This document shows, in pieces, positions 54,446-61,181 of a stretch of DNA of 64,000 nucleotides. The notes beneath the pieces were generated by a model. It was not told where the DNA came from and did no database searches. It saw nothing but the letters and a program-made list of their open reading frames with translations. Within the stretch, counting starts at the first letter, position 1. The number at the start of each line of letters is the position of its first letter. The position numbers and the translations under genes were made by a program. This stretch comes from Clostridium prolinivorans. Lineage in GTDB: Bacteria > Bacillota > Clostridia > Clostridiales > Clostridiaceae. The stretch lies in assembly GCF_004011155.1 (NCBI RefSeq), contig NZ_RJWG01000003.1:62001-126000 (forward strand), given 5' to 3'.

Positions 54446-56023
54446 ATGATAAATGAATTTTTAAACTTTATTTTAGATAGAAAACTTCAAATAATAAATT
54501 TAATTGTAGAACACATAGAGCTTACTTTATTAGCTTTACTACTTGCTATTATAATTGGTATTCCTCTTGGTATACTTATAACTAAAGTAAAAAAACTGGC
54601 TGCTCCAATTATAGGTTTTGCTAATGTAGTACAAGCTATACCAAGTTTAGCATTACTGGGATTTTTAATTCCTATACTTGGGATAGGGAGTAAACCAGCT
54701 ATAATTATGGTATTTTTATATTCACTTCTTCCAATAATAAAAAACACTTATATTGGACTTACAAATATAAATCCAGATACATTAGAAGCAGCTAGAGGTA
54801 TAGGTATGACTAAAAATCAAATACTTAGAATAGTACAAATACCTTTAGCATTACCAATTATTATGACAGGAATAAGAATATCTGCAGTTACAGCTGTTGG
54901 TCTTATGACTATAGCGGCTTTTGTAGGAGCAGGCGGACTTGGATATATGGTTTTTTCAGGAGTACAGACTGTAAATAATTATATGATACTTGCAGGAGCA
55001 ATACCAGCTTGTTTATTAGCACTTTTAATGGATTTTATTGTTGGTAAAATTGAAAAAATGGTTACACCTCCTGGTATTAGAAAAGCTGATGGAAGTATAA
55101 AGACAAAAAAGAAAAAAAGTTCAAAATTAAATAAAATATATAAACTTGCTGCTTTAATATTGGTTATAGTAATAATAGGAGGAAGTATAATAAAATATAA
55201 TAAAAAAGAAGATAAAATTGTAATAGGTTCTAAAAATTTTAATGAGCAGTTAATATTAGGCAATATGCTAGCTACACTTATAGAAGAAAATACAGATTTA
55301 AAAGTTGAAAGAAAACTTAATTTAGGAGGAACAAGTATAGCATTTAACGCACTTAAATCTGGTGAAATAGACTTATATGTTGAATATACAGGAACAGGAC
55401 TGGTTAACATTATGAATCAGCCTGCAGTTAATGATCCAGATAAAGCGTATAAGATAGTAAGTGATTATTTTAATAAAAATTATAATATAACTTGGCTTGA
55501 GCCTTTGGGATTTAACAACACTTATACTTTAGCAGTATCAAAAGACACTGCTAAAAAATATAACATTGAAACTTTTTCAGATATTGCTAAAGTATCAAAT
55601 AAATTAAGATTAGGAAGCACAATAGAATTTACTAATAGAGAAGATGGATATTTGGGTTTAAAGAAAGCTTATAATATGAATTTTAAAGAAGTAAATGCTG
55701 TAGATGGAGGACTTAGATATACATCATTAAATAATGGTAAAACAGATGTAATTGATGCTTTTTCTACAGATGGACTTCTTAAAGCTTTTGATTTAAAAGT
55801 ATTAAAAGATGACAAAAACTTTTTTCCACCTTATTATGCCGTACCTATAATAAATAATAATACTTTAGAAAAATATCCTGAATTAAAAGATTTAATAAAT
55901 AAGTTAAGTGGGAAAATAGATGATGAAAAAATGAGAGAGTTAAATTATAAAGTAGATAAACTTAATGAAGAACCACAAAAGGTAGCAGAAAATTTTTTAA
56001 GAGAAAATAATTTAATAAAATAA
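54446..56023 (+). CDS. Fused ABC permease and substrate-binding protein (quaternary amine type)
   Basis: This 525-residue protein joins a permease (about 1-210, six spans, with EAARGIGMTKNQILRIVQIPLALPI as ATPase contact) to a C-terminal binding domain (about 255-525: IVIGSKNFNEQLILGNMLATLI, DLYVEYTGTGL). The binding domain is of the OpuCC/OsmoX class, placed outside the membrane by an extra span (about 230-250). Such fusions are known as BusAB/OpuABC-like and as EgtU, an ergothioneine importer, so betaine, carnitine, choline and ergothioneine are all possible. The operator region upstream favours the osmolyte role. Confidence 0.92.
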   Translation: MINEFLNFILDRKLQIINLIVEHIELTLLALLLAIIIGIPLGILITKVKKLAAPIIGFANVVQAIPSLALLGFLIPILGIGSKPAIIMVFLYSLLPIIKNTYIGLTNINPDTLEAARGIGMTKNQILRIVQIPLALPIIMTGIRISAVTAVGLMTIAAFVGAGGLGYMVFSGVQTVNNYMILAGAIPACLLALLMDFIVGKIEKMVTPPGIRKADGSIKTKKKKSSKLNKIYKLAALILVIVIIGGSIIKYNKKEDKIVIGSKNFNEQLILGNMLATLIEENTDLKVERKLNLGGTSIAFNALKSGEIDLYVEYTGTGLVNIMNQPAVNDPDKAYKIVSDYFNKNYNITWLEPLGFNNTYTLAVSKDTAKKYNIETFSDIAKVSNKLRLGSTIEFTNREDGYLGLKKAYNMNFKEVNAVDGGLRYTSLNNGKTDVIDAFSTDGLLKAFDLKVLKDDKNFFPPYYAVPIINNNTLEKYPELKDLINKLSGKIDDEKMRELNYKVDKLNEEPQKVAENFLRENNLIK

Positions 56024-56030
56024 AAATGAA

Positions 56031-56085
56031 TATTTATATAATATTTATATAATATTTATATAATATTTATATAATTTTTATATAA
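56031..56085. repeat. Five tandem 11-bp repeats
   Basis: TATTTATATAA is repeated four times exactly and once as TTTTTATATAA, directly after the fusion gene. Such a run is open to slippage. Confidence 0.9.
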
Positions 56086-56128
56086 AGCCATGCATAAAAA
56101 AAATTTTTAAATTATGCATGGTTTTTAA
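56085..56128 (+). terminator. Terminator after the osmolyte transporter operon
   Basis: CCATGCATAA (56088-56097) pairs with TTATGCATGG (56112-56121) and five T follow. Confidence 0.85.
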
Positions 56129-56186
56129 ATTTTGATAATTTATATTTTAGTCAAAAGAGCTATATTATATTATAAAATCTGGTGGC

Positions 56187-56212
56187 ACTTATAATATAAT
56201 CTACATAATATA
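56187..56212 (+). promoter_or_regulatory. SigK-like promoter of the first paralogue
   Basis: AC at 56187-56188, 15 bases, CATAATATA (56204-56212), matching the -10 CATANNNTA of late mother-cell promoters; the spacer is one base shorter than usual. Start expected about 48 bases before the gene. Confidence 0.6.
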
Positions 56213-56267
56213 TAGCAGGATTGAAAAGTCCTAATAATCTTTTAAATAAGAAAGGAGGACACATAAG

Positions 56268-56687
56268 ATGATGGCTAATAATTTTATGTATAATATTTCA
56301 AATTATATTGGACAAACTGTTACGGTATTTGCTGCATGTGGGGGAGAATCAGGAAGAGGCTTTACTGGTGTGCTCGCAATGGTAAATCCAGATTTTATAA
56401 GACTTATTACTCAAATAGGACCTGCACCAGCATGTGCACTTGGGAATTGCTGCGATTATCAGTACCAGTACCCAATGAATTTAAGAAACATTCAAGATGA
56501 TTATTTATGTATAGATGGAGAAAAAAATTCTTCAAATGATGATAAGAATGTTCAAAATCAAGCAAATTATACTCCTAATGAAAGAAGAATAGATTGTAGA
56601 GGCAACCATGGTCTTGGCTGTGTAGTAGATATTCCAGTAGATAAAATAGTTTCATTTGTTCATAATGCTGTAGGCGGCGGATGGTAA
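56268..56687 (+). CDS. Small Lsm/DUF2642-like protein, paralogue 1 of 3
   Basis: This 139-residue protein has no signal peptide. It starts with a conserved block (NYIGQTVTVFAACGGESGRGFTGVLAMV, then NPDFIRLITQIGPAPACALGNCC), carries a variable insert (about 63-108), and ends VVDIPVDKIVSFVHNAVGGGW. The N-terminal block resembles small Lsm/DUF2642-like beta modules seen in spore-forming Firmicutes, which is a structural impression only. GGAGG precedes the ATG. Its SigK-like promoter and cysteines (CC at 62-63) suggest a spore outer-layer component. Function unknown. Confidence 0.8.
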   Translation: MMANNFMYNISNYIGQTVTVFAACGGESGRGFTGVLAMVNPDFIRLITQIGPAPACALGNCCDYQYQYPMNLRNIQDDYLCIDGEKNSSNDDKNVQNQANYTPNERRIDCRGNHGLGCVVDIPVDKIVSFVHNAVGGGW

Positions 56688-56737
56688 AAACATTATTAAA
56701 TTAAAATAAAATTTATATTTAATTTAAGATGAATTTA

Positions 56738-56790
56738 AAGGCTGCTATGCATATAACTATTTAGTTAGCTGCATAGCAGCTACTTTTTTA
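56738..56790 (+). terminator. Terminator after paralogue 1
   Basis: GCTGCTATGCA pairs exactly with TGCATAGCAGC and a T-run follows. Confidence 0.88.
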
Positions 56791-56807
56791 GATAATAGTA
56801 TTAGGTA

Positions 56808-56835
56808 ACAGTATAATGAATATTTACATATTATA
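56808..56835 (+). promoter_or_regulatory. SigK-like promoter of the second paralogue
   Basis: AC at 56808-56809, 17 bases, CATATTATA (56827-56835). Confidence 0.6.
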
Positions 56836-56869
56836 ATATAGTAAATATTTTTAAGGGCGGTAATATATA

Positions 56870-57256
56870 GTGAGAAGAAATGTAAATATATTTAATATAA
56901 GAACTAAAAAAAAGAATAAAATATATATAAATTCAAATAAAAACTGTGAAACTAAAAACATAAAAGGAACTAAGATATACTTAGAAGATGATACATTTAT
57001 TCAAAGCCTTTTTAAATATATGGGGCAAACAATAGTAGTATATGTTATAGGTAATAAAGATGGAGATTTGGGATTTACAGGAGTTTTGTTAGATATAAAA
57101 AAAGATTATATAAAAATACTATCTAAAGCTATGAATCCTCCAGTTATAGATTTAGAAAGTGAGTGTAAAATTGAAGATATTAAAAAAAATTCATTAGGAA
57201 TAGTAATAAACATACCAATAAATAAAATTACAGCTTTTGTTCATAATGCTGTATAA
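56870..57256 (+). CDS. Small Lsm/DUF2642-like protein, paralogue 2 of 3 (diverged)
   Basis: This 128-residue protein is the most diverged copy. It has a basic N-terminal extension (about 1-45, RRNVNIFNIRTKKKNKIY) and then the module MGQTIVVYVIGNKDGDLGFTGVLLDIKKDYIKIL; the ending IVINIPINKITAFVHNAV matches the other two. The double cysteine and the GPAP block are lost. It starts at GTG with AAGGGCGG upstream, and has its own SigK-like promoter. Divergence with preserved ends suggests a changed surface but kept fold. Confidence 0.78.
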   Translation: MRRNVNIFNIRTKKKNKIYINSNKNCETKNIKGTKIYLEDDTFIQSLFKYMGQTIVVYVIGNKDGDLGFTGVLLDIKKDYIKILSKAMNPPVIDLESECKIEDIKKNSLGIVINIPINKITAFVHNAV

Positions 57257-57287
57257 ATTTTTTAAAAAATTATATTTATACTTTGGA

Positions 57288-57314
57288 ACATTATTTATAT
57301 AGTAACATACTATA
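57288..57314 (+). promoter_or_regulatory. SigK-like promoter of the third paralogue
   Basis: AC at 57288-57289, 16 bases, CATACTATA (57306-57314): the best of the three matches to AC-N16/17-CATANNNTA. Confidence 0.65.
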
Positions 57315-57367
57315 TATTAGGACAAAGGTCCTTAAAAGCTTAAATATAAGAAAGGAGGACACATAGG

Positions 57368-57706
57368 ATGGCAAATTCATATAATTTAGTAAATAATTTA
57401 GCAAGACACATTGGACAAACTGTAACAATTTTTACAACTAGTGGAGGAGAATCAGGGAGAGGTTTTACAGGTGTATTAGCTAGCGTAAACTGCAATTTTG
57501 TAAGACTTATTACTCAAATAGGTCCAGCTCCAGGTTGTGCACTTGGAAACTGTTGTGATAAATATTCTCATCCTAGATGTGATGATGGGAATGTATTACC
57601 AAGTGGAATAAGATGCGATGCTGATAGAGGATTTGGTTCAATAGTAGATATTCCAGTAGATAGAATATCAGCATTTGTTCATAATGCAGTTGGTAGTGGA
57701 TGGTAA
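57368..57706 (+). CDS. Small Lsm/DUF2642-like protein, paralogue 3 of 3
   Basis: This 112-residue protein is close to paralogue 1: HIGQTVTIFTTSGGESGRGFTGVLASV, then NCNFVRLITQIGPAPGCALGNCC, a short insert and the ending VVDIPVDR-type block up to FVHNAVGSGW. Its ribosome site and the surrounding bases (AAGAAAGGAGGACACATA) are identical to those of paralogue 1, so the duplication included the leader. Several cysteines could form disulfides in a spore coat or exosporium. Function unknown. Confidence 0.8.
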   Translation: MANSYNLVNNLARHIGQTVTIFTTSGGESGRGFTGVLASVNCNFVRLITQIGPAPGCALGNCCDKYSHPRCDDGNVLPSGIRCDADRGFGSIVDIPVDRISAFVHNAVGSGW

Positions 57707-57740
57707 AAACAGAAGAATTTAAAATAAATTAATAAATATT

Positions 57741-57771
57741 AGCCCTTGCGTAATAGCAAGGGCTTTATAAT
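57741..57771. terminator. Terminator after paralogue 3
   Basis: AGCCCTTGC, loop of six, GCAAGGGCT, then TTATAATT. GC-rich for this genome; may also end the converging phosphatase operon. Confidence 0.88.
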
Positions 57772-57792
57772 TGAGTGTAAATATTCTTTAAA

Positions 57793-58965
57793 TTATATAT
57801 ATTCTATATTAACAATTTTACCAAGTTTTCTCATAACTTCGGCTAAATTTTCTACTACAGTAACCTTTATGCTTAAATCTAAAGGGAAATTTGGATTTTG
57901 ATGAGCTGGATTTATAGCCGTACCTACAAAAAAATTTAAATGAGTACAATCTTCTATAAGAAGTTTAGCAAGTTTTGAAGCTCCATCTTTACCATTTAAA
58001 TTGAGAGATATTTTATCTTCTAAAGAGCTATTTAAATAAGATTTTATTTTTTCTAAAGCCTTGCTTAAAGTTAAAACTCCTTCAGTTACTAAATCTAGTC
58101 CTCTAATTTTAGCAGTAGGGGGAACAGAATAATCATAATACTGTAGATTAACTTCTATATCCTCTTTAAGCTCTCGTGCAGCTATATTTGCAGCGGTACC
58201 TCCACATATAACCTTTTTACCTTCGCTTTTTATAAGTTTTGATATAACAATAGGATCATTTTTAGGATCTTTAGGAGGTCCTGTAAATATATTTACACAT
58301 TCAGGTTTTCTCATAGTAACTGCAACTACAGTAGTATCATCGCCTGGATTACCTGCATATAAATTTTGACATGTTACCAATAAATCTTTTGAAATATTAG
58401 CAGCACATTTTTCTTTAGAAACAAGTCTTTCTAAATAATCAGCAATATTTTCCCATTGCCATCCTAAGTTTAGTATTGCACCTACACCAGCATGTACAGC
58501 ACCATCACTTACAACAGTTAGTACATCTCCTATATCAAGTTTAAAGTTGCTTTCATTTATAAGCTTATCTTTAATAATAATTTGTTTTTTCTTTGGAGTA
58601 GTTATTATATTATTTTTTATAAGAAAATATGAAGGATTATCATATTCAAGAGCATGAACATTTCCGCTATTATCAATTTTAATTATAGTAAAAGTACAAT
58701 AAGCAAGTTGTCTTATGTTGCATACAGGTAGAGTGTGGGCTATTGTATCTACCGTTTCATAAAGACTTAAGCCTTCTTTAAGCATGGTGCCTGCAATTTT
58801 ACAAGTAAGAGTAGAGAGTATGTTGGCTTTAACCCCACTTCCAAGACCATCTGCCATTACGATTATAATTTCTTTAGAAGTCTTAATAATCTCTACCTTA
58901 TCACCGCAAAGCTCTTCACCACTTTTGTTTAAACTGTTATATGAAATATCTATAAAAGTATTCAT
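57793..58965 (-). CDS. SpoIIE-family PPM phosphatase
   Basis: This 390-residue protein has an N-terminal PPM/SpoIIE-type serine/threonine phosphatase domain (about 1-218). The metal aspartates are intact: MADGLGSGVKAN (D39), VVSDGAVHAG (D154) and NPGDDTTVV (D209-D210). A C-terminal domain of about 170 residues has no name I can give. It overlaps the hydrogenase-like gene by four bases (ATGA), so the two are coupled. Phosphatases of this class usually act on anti-anti-sigma proteins or similar targets. No sensor domain is in the protein, so the hydrogenase-like partner may supply the signal. Confidence 0.92.
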   Translation of the reverse strand: MNTFIDISYNSLNKSGEELCGDKVEIIKTSKEIIIVMADGLGSGVKANILSTLTCKIAGTMLKEGLSLYETVDTIAHTLPVCNIRQLAYCTFTIIKIDNSGNVHALEYDNPSYFLIKNNIITTPKKKQIIIKDKLINESNFKLDIGDVLTVVSDGAVHAGVGAILNLGWQWENIADYLERLVSKEKCAANISKDLLVTCQNLYAGNPGDDTTVVAVTMRKPECVNIFTGPPKDPKNDPIVISKLIKSEGKKVICGGTAANIAARELKEDIEVNLQYYDYSVPPTAKIRGLDLVTEGVLTLSKALEKIKSYLNSSLEDKISLNLNGKDGASKLAKLLIEDCTHLNFFVGTAINPAHQNPNFPLDLSIKVTVVENLAEVMRKLGKIVNIEYI

Positions 58966-60683
58966 CTATTTTCATTCACCTCGCCAAGAGCTAAGGCTTT
59001 TAGTTTGGTTAAAATAACTTTCGTTTCTGCGGTGGTTTCTCCAAGAAGACTTGCAATTTCTTGTGCAACTCTCATTTGCTTTTCTATAACCTTTTGTGCT
59101 GCGTCAATTGTTTGTTCTTTAACTCTTGCAAGTTCTCCTTTACTTTTTTCTTCTAAAGTTATATCATTTATTATTGCTAAAAATAAACATTGCTTTTGAA
59201 GATATATTATATTTTCCAGTACAATTAAATCTTGATTTTCAAAAAAAATTCTTCTGCCTATTATATTTTTTTTAGTTTCTTTAACTTTATAAAAATCACT
59301 ATCATCCATAATTAGACAAATAGGTTTACCTATAATATCTTGATATTTAATATTAAACATTTTTTCAGAAGCTGGATTAAAATCTTTAATAAGAAAATCT
59401 TCATCTAAAGTAAATATTGCATTTGGTGAAGTTTCAAATACTACATTTGCTATACTTTCTGCTTTATTTCTTATATAATGTATACACATATTTATTTCTG
59501 CCATTCCATCTAATACTGCTTGAGCTTTTTCTCTGCATGTATTATAACCACATACCCCGCAATTAAGCTCATCTTTAGGACTAAATTTACCCATTTTTTT
59601 CAAAACTTCAGAAATATTCTCTTGAGAAAAATTACTTTTACATAAAGTTCTAGTTTTAAATGTCTTTGAAAAGTTTATATTTACATCTGTGTTTAAATAA
59701 TCAGGAATATTTTTTGTAGAATTTTCTTTTATATATTTTTTTACATTTCGCTGCCTTGTAAAAAAGTCCAATTCATTTTTAGGCATAGCAGGACCATTTA
59801 TACATCCTCCTCTACAAGCGAATGCTTCTACAAAAACTTCACTTATATCATTTTCTTCCATTGATTGAAAAAGCTGCATACACTTATCTACACCATCAGC
59901 ACTAATAAAATCGTAATTAAAGTTTTTATTTTTTATAAGTTCATATTTAAGCTCTCCCATTATAGGAAAATTCTTTCCAAAGGTTTTAGATGATTTATCA
60001 AAATTCATAGGTTCAAGGGAAGTTATATCTATATTTTCTTCTTCAAGCCATTTATAAATTTCATCAAAAGTTAAAACTGAATCTATAATTCCTATATTAT
60101 CTTCATCAATGCTTTCAAATTTTTTAGAATAACATGGACCAACAAATGTTATAAAGCAATTTTCATATTTCTGCTTCAATATTTTTCCAAGAACAATCAT
60201 AGGTGAATCTACTGGTATTAAATATTTTGAAAGTGATGGATAATAAGTATTTATTAAATAATTTATAGAAGGACAACTTGTGGTAATATAATTTTTCATA
60301 TTTTTTGAAATAGCATATTCTTTATAAAGCTCAGTAACTATTTCTGCACCTAAAGCTACTTCAAAAATTTTGTTAAAACCAAGAGCTTTAAGAGCTGCTG
60401 CAAATTGTCCTGAGGATTTTAAGTTAAAAGCTCCAGCAAAGGAAGGAGCAACAGCTGCTATTACAGTTTTGTCTGATTTTATATAACTTTTAATTTTATA
60501 TACATCTGATTTTATATGTCTTGCATTTTGTGGGCAGACTATAAGACATTGACCACATGTTACGCAACGTTCATTTACTATTTTAGCTTGATCATTTTTT
60601 ATTCTAATTGCTTTTACAGGACAAGAACGAAGACATTTATAACAGCTTCTGCAATTTGCTTTTGTAAAATTAATTAATTCCAT
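58962..60683 (-). CDS. Sensory [FeFe]-hydrogenase-like protein with PAS domain
   Basis: This 573-residue protein has, in order: two ferredoxin-type [4Fe-4S] sites (C11-C21, C40-C50); an [FeFe]-hydrogenase-like H-cluster domain (about 75-300) with ligands C137, C184, C290 and C294 in TTSCPS, GPCYSKK and EAFACRGGC; a further Fe-S motif (C375, C378, C383, C400); and a PAS domain (about 415-515). The cysteine that carries protons in catalytic hydrogenases (position before the ligand in TSCCP) is a serine here. Such changes and a PAS domain define sensory (HydS-like) hydrogenases, so it probably senses H2 or redox state. GGTGG is the ribosome site. Confidence 0.9.
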   Translation of the reverse strand: MELINFTKANCRSCYKCLRSCPVKAIRIKNDQAKIVNERCVTCGQCLIVCPQNARHIKSDVYKIKSYIKSDKTVIAAVAPSFAGAFNLKSSGQFAAALKALGFNKIFEVALGAEIVTELYKEYAISKNMKNYITTSCPSINYLINTYYPSLSKYLIPVDSPMIVLGKILKQKYENCFITFVGPCYSKKFESIDEDNIGIIDSVLTFDEIYKWLEEENIDITSLEPMNFDKSSKTFGKNFPIMGELKYELIKNKNFNYDFISADGVDKCMQLFQSMEENDISEVFVEAFACRGGCINGPAMPKNELDFFTRQRNVKKYIKENSTKNIPDYLNTDVNINFSKTFKTRTLCKSNFSQENISEVLKKMGKFSPKDELNCGVCGYNTCREKAQAVLDGMAEINMCIHYIRNKAESIANVVFETSPNAIFTLDEDFLIKDFNPASEKMFNIKYQDIIGKPICLIMDDSDFYKVKETKKNIIGRRIFFENQDLIVLENIIYLQKQCLFLAIINDITLEEKSKGELARVKEQTIDAAQKVIEKQMRVAQEIASLLGETTAETKVILTKLKALALGEVNENR

Positions 60684-60700
60684 AATAAAACCACCATTTC

Positions 60701-60946
60701 TTAAATTTTTGTAAGTACCTGTTCTTTTAAGAATTCAGGTACACCATCTGCTTTTAGAGAAAGTACAGGTCCATCATTAATTTTTACAGATACTGCATTA
60801 GTACAATGCCCAAGGCAAAATGAAGCTTTAAGTTCTACTTTATTTTTTATATTTAATTTTTCTATTTCGTTTTGAAGTGAAGAAATTACATTATAAGCTC
60901 CTTTTAAGTGACAAGCACTACCAATACAAATACTTATAGTAACCAT
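60701..60946 (-). CDS. Thioredoxin-like [2Fe-2S] ferredoxin (NuoE-like)
   Basis: This 81-residue protein is a single thioredoxin-like [2Fe-2S] domain with ligands in CIGSAC (C7, C12) and CLGHC (C44, C48). Members of this family act as electron carriers next to hydrogenases and NuoF-type subunits. It is first in the three-gene operon, 17 bases before the hydrogenase-like gene. GGGAGG precedes the ATG. It probably passes electrons to or from the H-cluster protein. Confidence 0.92.
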   Translation of the reverse strand: MVTISICIGSACHLKGAYNVISSLQNEIEKLNIKNKVELKASFCLGHCTNAVSVKINDGPVLSLKADGVPEFLKEQVLTKI

Positions 60947-61065
60947 AAAAATCCTCCCAAATTAATCTTTTATATAAATATAGCACTTTGTTAAAAAATT
61001 ATCAACTAAAACAATTTCATTTTGTTAATAAAATACTAAAATTTTAATTATAAAAATTTAAATCA

Positions 61066-61106
61066 AAAAAATAAAACCCCTAAAAGAAGCTTTTATTTAG
61101 GAGTTA
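61066..61106 (-). terminator. Terminator of hsdR
   Basis: Minus strand: AACTCCTAAA pairs with TTTTAGGGGTT (wobble), then TTATTTTTTT. Confidence 0.8.
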
Positions 61107-61181
61107 AAAGAAAATCAAAGTATTTGTTATGTTATTATCATATAATTTTGTAAATACTTTAAAATCATTATAAATTGAAAC

